A stretch of DNA of 64,000 nucleotides, from contig CAIYLG010000035.1 in the NCBI GenBank assembly GCA_903927025.1, positions 19,505 through 83,504 of the forward strand, in the 5' to 3' direction. The DNA is from an uncultured Armatimonadota bacterium (GTDB lineage: Bacteria > Armatimonadota > Fimbriimonadia > Fimbriimonadales > Fimbriimonadaceae). Numbering within the stretch: position 1 is the first letter of the stretch; every line of letters begins with the position of its first letter. A model generated the notes under the pieces. That model was not told the DNA's origin, made no database searches, and saw nothing but the letters and a program-made list of their open reading frames with translations. Below are positions 1 through 8,543 of this stretch, in pieces. The position numbers were made by a program, and so were the translations under genes.

Positions 1-1739
1 TTCAATCCGTCTTCCGCATGGCGAAAGTAGGCTCGAACCGTGTCGCCAGTGGTGGTCATGTATTGAAACTGTGGGCCGGTCCAAATCTCATGCTTGCCGT
101 AGTCCCGAGACAGCGCGATCAACGACAGTCGGCGTCCAACCTCACGCTTGTTGGCGGGATGGATTGTTTCAGCCTCTCCTAGGTCAATCGCAACCGCCAT
201 GCCGGTGTGGGGAAGCTTGAGCGCAACCGCCTGCGCCTCCCGCAATTCGGCCCAGTCACTGTCAGAAGGCGCTTCCTGACGTGGATGGAAATTGGCAAGC
301 TGAACAAAATAGAACGGCAAGTCCGCCTGTCCCCATCGTTGTCGCCAGTCTCGAATCAGGGTCGGGAACATCTCTTTGTAGCTGGCTGCCTCCCCCGCGT
401 TCGACTCACCCTGGTACCAGATGAAGCCTTTGATCCCGTAGGGAATCAGCGGAGCAATCATTCCGTTGAACAATCCGCCAGGAGCCTTTGGGCTACCCGG
501 TCCTAGAGGCATATGGGGTGCCTGCTCGCTGACGTCAACTTTGCGCTCGACCTTTTCAAACCAATCGCCCGACAAATTGATGGCGTCGGAACCGTCGCTG
601 TCAAATGGGAATACACGCATCTGCTCTGGCATCCCGGTAAAGCCACACTGTCCCTGAGCGGCAAACACGCGAATCGCGATGGTGTTCTGACCGCTGACGG
701 GGATTCCCGGCGAGACTCGATAGGAGCGGAGCTCCTTGAGGGGGTCGGAAGCAACTTCTTTGGTGGCGCCAACCTTGGTGCCATCAAAGTACGTGTCATC
801 GTAATCGCGAATGGGGCCGAGTTCGATTCGGAGGGCCTTCCCTTCCCAAGCGGCGGGAAGATCGAAGGTTCTGCGAAACCAAACGGCGCCGTCGAACGGC
901 TTGCCGTCAGTTTGCGGTTCCATGCTGTCGACTGTGGCGGGCAGCTTCACCACCTTCCAATCGGTTTCATAAATGTGCGGCTGCGCCCACCCTTTAAGGT
1001 GCCCCTCATTTCCATTGTCGGACCGGGAGGCGACCCATTTGTGAAGGTCTGTCTTGAACGCTTCATTCTTCGCCTGAAAGTCCCTAATCTGGTCCAGGTA
1101 TGACACCACAACCGATTTCAGTTTAGGGTTGGCGGTCAGCGCCTCTCGGCTCGTCCACGCCTCGGCTCGCGTGCCGCCCCATGAGGACTGGATGAGGCCC
1201 ACTGGCACACCCAGCTTGGTCTGGAGCTCATGTCCAAAGGCGAGGGCAACGGCAGAGAATGTGCCAACCGAAGCCTTAGAAGCTGGAGTCCACACACCAC
1301 GGACCGAACCGGCAGGTACCTCACGCGACACCTTCGAGACGGTGAACATTCTCAGGTCGGCGTTCGCCTCGTCCTTCGCCTGCGCGTAGTCATTTGCCAA
1401 AGACTCTGGACGTTCCATGTTGGATTGGCCCGAGCAGACCCAAACTTCACCTACATCGACATTCTTAATCGTCACCGACGACTGAGGGGCGGAAATCACC
1501 AGTTCGTAGGGGCCACCAGCGGTCATTGGGGCAAGCTTCGCCATCCATTTCCCATCATCGCCAACCTTCGCGACAACCGATTGGCTCGCCAATGAAATCG
1601 TCACCGTTTGCCCGGCTGTGCCGGTTCCAAAAATGGGAACAGCCATTCCCCGCTGGAGCACCATGTTGTCGGAAAACAGTGGATTCGGTTTAAGCGGCTG
1701 CTGGAACAGCGTTAACGTCGCGATCAGGCAGGCTAACAT
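1..1739 (-). CDS. Sialate O-acetylesterase family protein (partial, runs off left edge)
   Basis: Reading frame open on the minus strand from an ATG at 1739 to the window edge, about 579 codons, so roughly the last tenth of a typical 640-660 residue protein is missing. The N-terminus is a short hydrophobic export signal (MLACLIATLTLF). The SGNH-type nucleophile block SGQSNM lies at residues 103-108, and a late D-LGEAETIHP segment supplies the expected Asp and His of the catalytic triad. An inserted jelly-roll-like region (FRRTFDLPAAW, around residue 290) is typical of the family. Known members remove O-acetyl groups from sialic acids or related sugars outside the cytoplasm; in soil and plant-degrading bacteria they more often act on acetylated plant glycans. 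Substrate here is unknown. No strong ribosome binding site precedes the ATG. Confidence 0.9.
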   Translation of the reverse strand, partial: MLACLIATLTLFQQPLKPNPLFSDNMVLQRGMAVPIFGTGTAGQTVTISLASQSVVAKVGDDGKWMAKLAPMTAGGPYELVISAPQSSVTIKNVDVGEVWVCSGQSNMERPESLANDYAQAKDEANADLRMFTVSKVSREVPAGSVRGVWTPASKASVGTFSAVALAFGHELQTKLGVPVGLIQSSWGGTRAEAWTSREALTANPKLKSVVVSYLDQIRDFQAKNEAFKTDLHKWVASRSDNGNEGHLKGWAQPHIYETDWKVVKLPATVDSMEPQTDGKPFDGAVWFRRTFDLPAAWEGKALRIELGPIRDYDDTYFDGTKVGATKEVASDPLKELRSYRVSPGIPVSGQNTIAIRVFAAQGQCGFTGMPEQMRVFPFDSDGSDAINLSGDWFEKVERKVDVSEQAPHMPLGPGSPKAPGGLFNGMIAPLIPYGIKGFIWYQGESNAGEAASYKEMFPTLIRDWRQRWGQADLPFYFVQLANFHPRQEAPSDSDWAELREAQAVALKLPHTGMAVAIDLGEAETIHPANKREVGRRLSLIALSRDYGKHEIWTGPQFQYMTTTGDTVRAYFRHAEDGL

Positions 1740-1819
1740 AGGTTTTGACGGTCTTGCGAACTTATAAAGACGGATGAAACGGGGGAGATGGTCTCACCTA
1801 TCGAGGGGCTGAGCCCCTT

Positions 1820-2656
1820 CTAACCCGCGGAAGGTCTGTTCCAGATATCTCGGAAATACGCAACATCCGCCTTGAGCTTTTCCGTTCGAGTACGTTCATC
1901 TTCCTCGTCGTAAAACGGCATGAACACGAACGTGCCGTCAAATGAATGGGCCTTTAGCGCCTCAGCGACGCGGACCCAGTTCGTTACTCCGTCCGAAAGC
2001 ATGGAAAAGTTCCGGCGCCAGCCCTTATCGTCCTCTTTAGCTAGAGAATCCTCACGCCAGGTCACCGTGTCCTTCAGTGCCAGCCAGGCGCAGTAGTCGC
2101 CGAGAAGGCTGACGGAGTAATCCCAAGGTTCAAACCCTTGAAAGCTCTGATTGCCCGGGTCCAGTTCCACCCCTATCCACTCCGCTGGCAAACCATTCAC
2201 CAGGTTGAAGGCAGCACTGGCGCTGGTGATGAGCGTATTGTGGTGCACCTGATAGATCGCCCGGATACGGTGCTTTGCGCATGCTTCCGCCACCCGGTCC
2301 ATCTCTCCCTTAGCCTTTCGCAAAGCATCTCGTGCGCTCTGTCCGGCCTTAGGAAACCAACCCATCCGAAACTCTTGAATCCCGCAGTCGGCAAGGAGCT
2401 TGATCGGGCTGTCCTCACCTGCCAAAACCTCGCTGGAGTAGGTGGTGGAGGCGTGAACAACCTTGAGCCCAGTACGTCGGAGTTCACCCAGGAACTTCGG
2501 CAAAGTCTGAGCCAGCGTCTCCTCCTCGACGAGATATCCGGACCGGACCACGACGTTGGTTGTGTCGAGACCACTTGCCGAAACGAGATCAGCAAGCTGA
2601 GTCGCGCCGAAATCTCGGTACAGCTTGGGAAACAGGCTCCAGACTGGTGCGGGCAT
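1820..2656 (-). CDS. Sugar phosphate isomerase/epimerase-like TIM barrel protein
   Basis: About 278 residues, the size of xylose-isomerase-like TIM-barrel proteins. Family-like features are the successive strand ends VVHAST, EFRMGW, AIYQVHHNT, GVELDPGN and AWLALKD; the Glu, Asp, His and Lys residues in these would form a metal and sugar site at the barrel mouth. No signal peptide, so cytoplasmic. I start at the ATG at 2656; a TTG two codons upstream (2662) directly follows the stop codon of the upstream M32 gene, so the two genes are almost certainly co-transcribed. Substrate is unknown; the nearby sialate esterase hints at carbohydrate use but this is only context. Confidence 0.75.
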   Translation of the reverse strand: MPAPVWSLFPKLYRDFGATQLADLVSASGLDTTNVVVRSGYLVEEETLAQTLPKFLGELRRTGLKVVHASTTYSSEVLAGEDSPIKLLADCGIQEFRMGWFPKAGQSARDALRKAKGEMDRVAEACAKHRIRAIYQVHHNTLITSASAAFNLVNGLPAEWIGVELDPGNQSFQGFEPWDYSVSLLGDYCAWLALKDTVTWREDSLAKEDDKGWRRNFSMLSDGVTNWVRVAEALKAHSFDGTFVFMPFYDEEDERTRTEKLKADVAYFRDIWNRPSAG

Positions 2657-2662
2657 CGCCAA

Positions 2663-4159
2663 CTACCCGACCAGCCCGTAGATGTCTCGATACTTTAGGT
2701 TCGCGTACTCCAGCCAGTCCCCAGATTCCATCGGTCGGCCGGTGACATCCGTGACCAGTTGACGCGGGCGCACCAGCTTTGCCTTGCTGTAGACCCTGTC
2801 CACCAGCCACCCGAGAATTGGAGCGAAATCACCCTGTGCCATAAGGTCTTCTGTGTTCGGGAGGTCCTGTTGCAGTCGCTTCCACATCTGGGCGCCGATG
2901 AGGTTGCCCATTGCGTACGTCGGGAAGTAGCCCACGGAACCGCGGCTCCAATGGACATCCTGAAGGCAGCCGATCGAGTCAGTGGAAGGCTTAATCCCGA
3001 GGTAATCCTCATACTTGGCATTCCAGGCTTCGGGAAGATCGTTGATCGCCGTTTTGCCGGTGAGTATCTCGACTTCAAGTTCGAACCGAACGAGGATGTG
3101 GAGGTTGTAGGTGAGTTCGTCGGCTCCCACCCGGATGAAGGTGGGCTCGACTTTGCTGTAGGCGCGGTAGAACGACTCGCTATCGAAACCCGAGAGCACC
3201 GGGAAGGCAGCCTGCAGCGAAGGGAGAAAATGCTGCCAAAATCCTCGCGACCGGCCGATGATGTTCTCCCAAAGGCGCGACTGGCTCTCGTGAACGGCCA
3301 GGGAGATTCCACCCGCAAGTGGGGTTCGATCCCACTTAGGCGGCGAATTCTGCTCGTAGAGGGCATGCCCCATTTCGTGAAGCGAAGACGAAACGATCCC
3401 CTTGAGGTGACTGCTCGCCCGAGTGGTCATCCGGATGTCTCCGTACGAGCTCCCCGAGCAGAACGCGTTGGGGGCTACATTGAGTCGCCCACGATTGAAG
3501 TCAAACCCGATGTCGCCGAGGGTGGCTTCCGCGAAGTCGCGAAGTTGCGGCACGTTCCAATCCTGGGTCAGGGCGGAATCATCAACCGGACGGCCGTTCT
3601 CCCGGATCTCTCGGACGAGATCGACAATCGGCTGTTTAATCTCGCGGAACATTGTGTCGGCGTCGGCAAAGGTAGCGCCCTCCTCGTACAGGTCGATGAG
3701 CGCATCGTACACATGGTCGGTGTAGCCGAGCAACTCCGCGGTTTCGCCTGCGATGTCAAATAGCTGCTGGAGATAGGGGGCGAGGAGGTCAAACCGATTC
3801 TCTGCCTTTGCCTGCTTCCATGTCTCGTACGCGTCGGAGGAGACCTGCGACTTCCGCGCCACGAGTTCGGCTGGGAGCTTGGTTTCGATATCCACTTCCC
3901 GCCGCAGGGCTCGAGCCATCGCCGCGTCTTCGCTCCCCGGCTCCGCTTCTGCCTCCAATGCCTCCAGTGCTCGCCGCACCTCGTCGCTCGTAAGAAGAGC
4001 GTGGGACTTGGAAGTAAGGATGCCCGTATGAGCAGTCCGCGCCGCCGCTCCGCCCGCCGGCATCAGCACCTGTCGGTCCCAATTCATCAACCCAACCGCC
4101 GCCTCCAGCGCGTTGTAGTCGGCATAAAGCCCAAGCAGCGTATCCCGTGCGGATGACAT
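2663..4159 (-). CDS. M32 family metallocarboxypeptidase (carboxypeptidase Taq type), paralogue 1
   Basis: 498 residues, the usual size for thermostable carboxypeptidase 1 (M32), a cytoplasmic zinc enzyme that trims C-terminal residues from peptides. The zinc motif HEMGH is at residues 261-265 and the family signature HESQSRLWEN follows about 35 residues later. The start MSSARDTLLGLY aligns with the start of the second M32 copy in this window (6496-7974). One oddity: the family's usual HPF motif reads NAF here (residues 231-233), whereas the second copy keeps HPF. This may shift substrate handling. The downstream isomerase-like gene starts at or just after its stop codon. Confidence 0.93.
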   Translation of the reverse strand: MSSARDTLLGLYADYNALEAAVGLMNWDRQVLMPAGGAAARTAHTGILTSKSHALLTSDEVRRALEALEAEAEPGSEDAAMARALRREVDIETKLPAELVARKSQVSSDAYETWKQAKAENRFDLLAPYLQQLFDIAGETAELLGYTDHVYDALIDLYEEGATFADADTMFREIKQPIVDLVREIRENGRPVDDSALTQDWNVPQLRDFAEATLGDIGFDFNRGRLNVAPNAFCSGSSYGDIRMTTRASSHLKGIVSSSLHEMGHALYEQNSPPKWDRTPLAGGISLAVHESQSRLWENIIGRSRGFWQHFLPSLQAAFPVLSGFDSESFYRAYSKVEPTFIRVGADELTYNLHILVRFELEVEILTGKTAINDLPEAWNAKYEDYLGIKPSTDSIGCLQDVHWSRGSVGYFPTYAMGNLIGAQMWKRLQQDLPNTEDLMAQGDFAPILGWLVDRVYSKAKLVRPRQLVTDVTGRPMESGDWLEYANLKYRDIYGLVG

Positions 4160-4563
4160 GCCGAGAGTTTATCCGAGGCGCGCAGCCCCTCCGGATGGAG
4201 CTCTTGGTTCACCCAGCCTGCGGCGTGATGCTTCAGCGCACGCTCCCGGGGGCCTTGTACTCTCCTAGGCTTATGTCGCGGCGGAAACCGCAAAGCGGTT
4301 GTTTATGTGAAGCGAAGGTTTGGGACGACGCAGTCGGCCCTAACCTGGAATTTAGTGCAGATCGCGTCGAAAGTCCGAGGGACGAAGTCCCCCCGCGACG
4401 CAGCGATGCCTTGCAGGTGCGCGCGTTTTGGGTTGCTGGCATGTCCTTGTTGCCGAGAGAACTCCAACGTGCATCACTCGGCCTGAAGGCACGCTCATCA
4501 AGCCGTGCAAACCCAGCGCTCCATCCGCGGCACGGTTTCCACCACGCCGCGATCAGGTGCGAG
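4160..4563. other. Intergenic stretch with short hairpins
   Basis: Roughly 400 bases without a convincing gene. It holds a perfect AACCGC-AAA-GCGGTT hairpin at 4286-4300 and a GTCC...GGAC type inverted pair near 4373-4393. Open frames across it on both strands have no recognisable protein character. The short hairpins match those seen in several other gaps of this window. Confidence 0.5.
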
Positions 4564-4770
4564 TCACGGGTGGCGGATCCACTCATGAAAGGATTCACTC
4601 AACAACGGAGCACCGTCATAGAGCAAACAGGCGCTGACGATGAGCAAAAAGGGGGTTAGCCGAAAGCCCTTCTGCTGGCCCTTAGGCGCACGCGAACGCT
4701 TAATCGCCAAGGCTACAGCCCAGATAAGCAGAGCAATCGTCGCAATGTTAACTGCTTCGCTAAACTCCAT
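4564..4770 (-). CDS. Small two-helix membrane protein
   Basis: 68 residues with two hydrophobic segments (about residues 8-24, TIALLIWAVALAI, and 40-53, TPFLLIVSACLLY) separated by a basic, Lys/Arg-rich loop. The pattern of a short acidic N-terminus, helix, positive loop, helix is that of a genuine small inner-membrane protein. No family is recognised. It stands alone, divergent from the next small membrane gene at 4896. Confidence 0.5.
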   Translation of the reverse strand: MEFSEAVNIATIALLIWAVALAIKRSRAPKGQQKGFRLTPFLLIVSACLLYDGAPLLSESFHEWIRHP

Positions 4771-4895
4771 TTCTATGGCTTGGGCGCGACATCCTTGGTT
4801 TTGGCGGCCCCTGTCGGAACTTCATTCCATTAACTAGGAATCCGCCATCTCAACATCACTAATGAGTCCTCGAGCATTGCTGACTAGAGTGGATT

Positions 4896-5207
4896 ATGCG
4901 CCGAGTTCTGCAGGGGCTGACAATGGTTGTTCTGGCTTTGGTTGGGCTAGGCCTTGGCTTCTATGCAGCAACGGTCGAGGCGCCTATCCACTTTGAATTC
5001 CTACACGTGGATTACGCGGATCCGGATCAACCGGGGCACCTAAAAGGCATGCTGGTTTCCTTGCCTGAGCTGTTGCTGCACACGTCGATCGCAGTTGGAA
5101 GCCTGGCGGTCGCATTTTGGCTATGGCGTTGCCTGAAAAAGTCAGATCCCCCTCATCTCCGATCTAGACTGTGCCGGGAACTGGCCTCCTTGCGGTGGCT
5201 CTGCTAG
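4896..5207 (+). CDS. Small membrane protein of unknown function
   Basis: 103 residues with an N-terminal transmembrane helix (VVLALVGLGLGFYAA), a loop of about 35 residues with acidic and His residues, and a second helix (TSIAVGSLAVAFWLWRC) followed by a basic tail. This arrangement suggests both ends in the cytoplasm and the loop outside. No family recognised. The ATG at 4896 is the first start in the frame. The frame is hydrophobic in the right places, which supports a real gene. Confidence 0.5.
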   Translation: MRRVLQGLTMVVLALVGLGLGFYAATVEAPIHFEFLHVDYADPDQPGHLKGMLVSLPELLLHTSIAVGSLAVAFWLWRCLKKSDPPHLRSRLCRELASLRWLC

Positions 5208-5256
5208 AACCTTCTCGGTCTCCAACGGTGCGTTCCGTCTGTCACATCGTTCGCTA

Positions 5257-5326
5257 CGATAGCGTCTTCGCGGCAACCGTTCGCTGGATCAGGTAAGCCC
5301 CTCAGGCTAACGAGTTTTGGAGTTGA
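5257..5326 (+). repeat. Intergenic hairpin repeat, copy 1
   Basis: About 70 bases that match 6331-6397 almost base for base over CCGTTCGCTGGATCAGGTA and GGCTAACGAGTTTTGGAGT, with a looser match in the preceding hairpin. The two copies are in direct orientation and lie on either side of the DUF433/DUF5615 gene pair. Confidence 0.75.
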
Positions 5327-5429
5327 GTCTTGAGCGCTGCGGTCTGGTTCAGTGCTGCTTGTTGGCAACCAAATGTCCGTTGATCTCAGCGCTTCGCTGA
5401 TACACTGTTGTGCGTAGGAATTGAATGTC

Positions 5430-5660
5430 ATGATCACGATCGACGAAGCTGTAAAATCCGATCCCGAGATCCTTGGAGGCACGCCTTGCTTCGCAGGCAC
5501 GCGCGTCCCGGTTCGAAATCTGTTCGATTACTTGGAAGGCGGGACGGGAATCGACGCTTTCCTCGAGTCATTTGACTGGGTGTCTCGTGAACAGGTCGTC
5601 ACGGTTTTAGAACATTCGGCGACCCAGCTCGAGGCCCTGCACACTGCTCGTCCCTCATGA
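5430..5660 (+). CDS. DUF433 family protein, antitoxin-like
   Basis: About 76 residues. The block DPEILGGTPCFAGTRVPV followed by LFDYLEGG is the clear DUF433 signature (winged-helix-like, VapB-type antitoxin candidates). I use the ATG at 5430 (MITIDEAV), which fits family starts; an ATG 9 bases upstream is also possible. Its stop overlaps the ATG of the next gene by four bases, so the two are translationally coupled. In established pairs the DUF433 protein binds DNA and neutralises its DUF5615 partner and so probably autoregulates the operon. Confidence 0.9.
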   Translation: MITIDEAVKSDPEILGGTPCFAGTRVPVRNLFDYLEGGTGIDAFLESFDWVSREQVVTVLEHSATQLEALHTARPS

Positions 5661-5980
5661 GGGTGCTGTTAGACGAATGCGTTGACCCCAAAGTGAGCTC
5701 GTTCTTTTCGGAAAGATTCCAAGTCACCCACATCAAGAGTCTTGGCTGGCTTGGAGTTAAAAATGGTGAATTGGTGGCTCGCGCCGATCAGATGTGCGAT
5801 TTGCTTTTCACGATTGACTCGAACATGGCATTTCAAACCAGTCTCAAAGGCCTAAGTCTTAGAGTGGCAGTCGGCAAGGGCCACTTTCGGGGTCTAGAAG
5901 CCTATCGTGAACCCGTTCGAAATCTCGAAAGGGTTGCGGAATCGATCCAACCTGGCACTTACCATTTCTTAGCTGAGTGA
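5657..5980 (+). CDS. DUF5615 family PIN-like protein, candidate toxin
   Basis: 107 residues. The N-terminal MRVLLDECVDPKV with its early Asp-Glu pair, the central LLFTIDSNMAF and the C-terminal tail fit DUF5615, a small PIN-like/Mut7-C related nuclease fold with acidic metal-binding residues. It overlaps the DUF433 gene by ATGA, the standard arrangement of this toxin-antitoxin-like pair. Toxicity and RNase activity are inferred from the family, not visible here. The pair sits between two direct copies of a hairpin repeat (5257 and 6331). Confidence 0.87.
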   Translation: MRVLLDECVDPKVSSFFSERFQVTHIKSLGWLGVKNGELVARADQMCDLLFTIDSNMAFQTSLKGLSLRVAVGKGHFRGLEAYREPVRNLERVAESIQPGTYHFLAE

Positions 5981-6020
5981 CAATTGCTCTGGCCCTTTTC
6001 TTCACCGTAGTTGGTTTGTG

Positions 6021-6200
6021 TTAACTGTCGCCCGGACACGATAAGCCTTCGCCCAGGAGCAGCAAGCCCAGATCGTGGACGTAAAACCCAATGTCCAGCC
6101 GAATGTCTATCTGCCACTGAGGTGGATCAGGAACTTTCTTCGCGATCGCAAGTATTCGATCCTCAGGATACTGCTTGAACTCCATGAGGTCCGTTCTCAT
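6021..6200 (-). CDS. Possible small protein, 59 residues
   Basis: A short minus-strand frame starting MRTDLMEFKQYPED and ending at a TAA at 6021-6023. Composition is protein-like (mixed charged and hydrophobic, including GFYVHDLGLLLLGEG), but there is no strong ribosome binding site and no recognised family. It may be a real small gene, a remnant, or chance. The longer plus-strand frame in the same place runs through the hairpin repeat and looks less real. Confidence 0.22.
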   Translation of the reverse strand: MRTDLMEFKQYPEDRILAIAKKVPDPPQWQIDIRLDIGFYVHDLGLLLLGEGLSCPGDS

Positions 6201-6330
6201 GCCTTTTTCGCTACGGGGGCCATTTTAGTCCGCACACAATCCGGTGAATTTTATCGAATCGGACTCAGACGGGTTCACATACAGCGGACCCTTTTCAGGG
6301 TAGGTGAATGGGGCATCGCATCTTTCACCA

Positions 6331-6397
6331 CGGTAGCCGCTTCGCGGCTACCGTTCGCTGGATCAGGTACGCCCTACGGGCTAACGAGTTTTGGAGT
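6331..6397 (+). repeat. Intergenic hairpin repeat, copy 2
   Basis: Contains a perfect hairpin GGTAGCCGC-TTC-GCGGCTACC (6332-6352), then a GCCC-TAC-GGGC hairpin, then CTAACGAGTTTTGGAGT. It is the direct-orientation partner of 5257-5326. The rest of the 5981-6495 gap holds no convincing gene apart from the doubtful small frame at 6021-6200. Confidence 0.75.
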
Positions 6398-6446
6398 GAA
6401 TCAAGGTCTGACATGGAAAAAGTCCAGCAGTCCCAGATCGCTGACT

Positions 6447-6478
6447 AGGCATTCGCCGGTTCATAACGGCGAATGCCT
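6447..6478. terminator. Hairpin between repeat and M32 gene
   Basis: Perfect 12-bp stem AGGCATTCGCCG / CGGCGAATGCCT with a 7-8 base loop. It lies 18 bases beyond the end of the minus-strand M32 gene. There is no strong T run on either side, so it may act as an intrinsic terminator only weakly or serve as an mRNA 3-prime stabiliser. Confidence 0.5.
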
Positions 6479-6495
6479 ATTGCCCTGATCAAACC

Positions 6496-7974
6496 CTACA
6501 TCCCGTAGATCTCGGTGTACTTCTTGCCTAGGCCGGCGAGGTAGTCGGTGGCGTCCATGGGTTTGCCGGTGACTTTGAGGACGAGCTCCTTGGGGGTGTA
6601 GTACTTGCCTTGGGAATAGACCTTGGACTTGAGCCACTCCAGAATTGGGCCGAACTGGCCGGAGGCCATGAGTTCGTCCGTGTTCGGAATGTCCTTCTGA
6701 AGTGCGCCCCAGATCTGGTAGCTGAGGAGGTTGCCCATGGAGTAGGTCGGGAAGTAGCCGATAGAACCCATAGACCAGTGAACGTCCTGGAGACAGCCTT
6801 CCGCGTCATTGCGAGGGGTGATGCCCAGATACTCGCTGTACTTGGCGTTCCAGGCTTCCGGCATGTCCTTCACCGCAAGCTTTCCGGTGAGAACGTCCAG
6901 CTCAATCTCGAACCGAACGAGGACGTGGAGATTGTAGGTGAGCTCGTCTGCCTCGACGCGGATGTAGGAAGGCTCAACCTTGTTGATCGCCTTGTAGAAG
7001 GTATCGAGGTTGTATCCGGTGAGAGCTGGGAACTTCGCCTGAAGCGCAGGGAGGAAGTGGCTCCAGAACGGCTTGCTTCGGCCGACGATATTCTCCCAGG
7101 TGCGAGACTGGCTCTCGTGAACGCCGAGTGAAACGCCACCGGCGAGGGGAGTCAGGTCCCACTTGCTTGGGGTGCCCTGCTCGTACATGCCGTGCCCGGC
7201 CTCGTGAAGCGAGCCAAAGATGGCGCTGCCGATATACGACTTGTATCGCGTGGTCAGACGAATATCACCAACTGACCAGCCTGTGCAGAAAGGATGCGGA
7301 GCGGTGTCCTGGCGACCACGGCTGAAATCGAATCCAATCGCTTGGACCAGCATCTCCGTGAACTCAGACTGAGCCTTCTTGTCCCACTCGCCGTACAGGG
7401 CTTTGTCATCCGTTTCGGTCTTCTCGGAGATTGCCTTTACGAGGGCAACTTGCGGACCTTTGATCGCTTCGAACATCCTTCGTGCGTCTGCCGCGGTGGC
7501 TCCCTGCTCGTACTGGTCTAGAAGCGCATCGTAAATTGATTCGGTATAGCCAAGGTATTCGGCTTCCAACCGAGCGATCTCGAACATCCGCTCCAGCGTG
7601 GGTGCGAACGACTTGAAGTCGGAGTTGGCTCTCGCCTCAACCCATTTCTCATGGGCGATGGCAGACAGTCGGGATTTCTCCTCGACGAGTGAGGTGGGCA
7701 GCTTCGTTGCCAGCGAGAGGTTGCGACGAACAACCCGCAACAGAGCTTCGTCCTCTTCACCCTCTGGCTCAGAAGTTTCGGCAAGCTTCAGGGTTTCATC
7801 GGCGACAAAGGTCTCGTGAGCCATACGGCTGAGAATGCCAATGTGCTCGGCTCTGGCATGTCCACCACCCTTTGGCATGTAGGTCTGCTGGTCCCAGTCC
7901 ATGATGGTGATCGCAGCGTTGAGAGCGTTGATATCGGCAAGTCGCGTCTTCAGAGTGGTGAGGGCAGAAGCCAT
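6496..7974 (-). CDS. M32 family metallocarboxypeptidase (carboxypeptidase Taq type), paralogue 2
   Basis: 492 residues from the ATG at 7974 (MASALTTLKTRLADIN), chosen because it aligns with the start of paralogue 1; an upstream ATG at 8001 would add nine residues. HEAGH, the zinc site with its catalytic Glu, is at residues 257-261; HPF (227-229) and HESQSRTWEN are intact. Known M32 enzymes are cytoplasmic, release C-terminal residues and need zinc or cobalt. Together with 2663-4159 it makes two M32 genes within 6 kb, both on the minus strand, clearly related but well diverged, so the duplication is not recent. Confidence 0.94.
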   Translation of the reverse strand: MASALTTLKTRLADINALNAAITIMDWDQQTYMPKGGGHARAEHIGILSRMAHETFVADETLKLAETSEPEGEEDEALLRVVRRNLSLATKLPTSLVEEKSRLSAIAHEKWVEARANSDFKSFAPTLERMFEIARLEAEYLGYTESIYDALLDQYEQGATAADARRMFEAIKGPQVALVKAISEKTETDDKALYGEWDKKAQSEFTEMLVQAIGFDFSRGRQDTAPHPFCTGWSVGDIRLTTRYKSYIGSAIFGSLHEAGHGMYEQGTPSKWDLTPLAGGVSLGVHESQSRTWENIVGRSKPFWSHFLPALQAKFPALTGYNLDTFYKAINKVEPSYIRVEADELTYNLHVLVRFEIELDVLTGKLAVKDMPEAWNAKYSEYLGITPRNDAEGCLQDVHWSMGSIGYFPTYSMGNLLSYQIWGALQKDIPNTDELMASGQFGPILEWLKSKVYSQGKYYTPKELVLKVTGKPMDATDYLAGLGKKYTEIYGM

Positions 7975-8141
7975 AGACCGGATTTTACTCCCATGGATCA
8001 TCCACGGCTTTCTGGTTGGGTCCTTGGCCGGGTTAGGCCAAAGGACCGACTGAGATTCAAAAGTTTGAATTTATCAAGCGAACATTTAAACTTCTTGTGT
8101 CTGAACGCAACGCTTCGTTCAAATTCTCGTAATATTGCTCA

Positions 8142-8543
8142 ATGGGTAAGGACAAATACCATAAGGTTCCCGCTCAAGACCCGGTGACGGGTGGCGAACT
8201 CTACATCAGCGAAGTCGCCAGCGAGGAAAGCGGAATAACGATTCGTGGGAAATTCGAGATTCCCCGATACGCACGTCTAGAGCCTGAACAGCAGAAGTTT
8301 CTAGAGACCTTCCTTCGATGCCGAGGGATGCTAAACAGTGTGGAGCGCGAACTTGGTATCAGCTACCCCACCGTCCGTGCCCGGCTAGACGGCCTCCTTG
8401 AGGCGCTGGACCTGCACCCGGCAAAGGAAGAGCCGCTCAAGCGGGAGAAATCCTCGGAAAAGAAGCGTAAGGTTTTGGATCAGCTTGAAAAGGGCGAAAT
8501 AACCGCTGAGGAAGCAAAAGAGCGGTTAGGAGTTTTGAATTGA
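8142..8543 (+). CDS. DUF2089 family protein lacking the zinc-ribbon cysteines
   Basis: 133 residues. The core GKFEIPRYARLEPEQQKF and FLRCRGMLNSVERELGISYPTVRARLDGLL match DUF2089, whose C-terminal half is a helix-turn-helix (ISYPTVRARLD as recognition helix). In usual members the N-terminus is a CPxC...CxxC zinc ribbon; here the equivalent segment (QDPVTGGELYISEVASEESG) has no cysteine at all, so the ribbon cannot bind zinc in the normal way. The C-terminus (EKGEITAEEAKERL) is a short SHOCT-like helical hairpin. A four-base overlap couples it to the DUF4097 gene. Likely a DNA-binding regulator of that operon. Confidence 0.82.
   Translation: MGKDKYHKVPAQDPVTGGELYISEVASEESGITIRGKFEIPRYARLEPEQQKFLETFLRCRGMLNSVERELGISYPTVRARLDGLLEALDLHPAKEEPLKREKSSEKKRKVLDQLEKGEITAEEAKERLGVLN

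Noticed and set aside
2138..3763. Long plus-strand frames opposite the isomerase-like and M32 genes
   Set aside because: They mirror well-conserved minus-strand proteins with family motifs; the plus-strand translations have no protein character.
4147..4659. Overlapping frames on both strands between M32 and small membrane gene
   Set aside because: Neither resembles a protein; region holds hairpin repeats.
6075..6488. 137-codon plus-strand frame
   Set aside because: Runs through the hairpin repeat and terminator stem; residues show no fold pattern.
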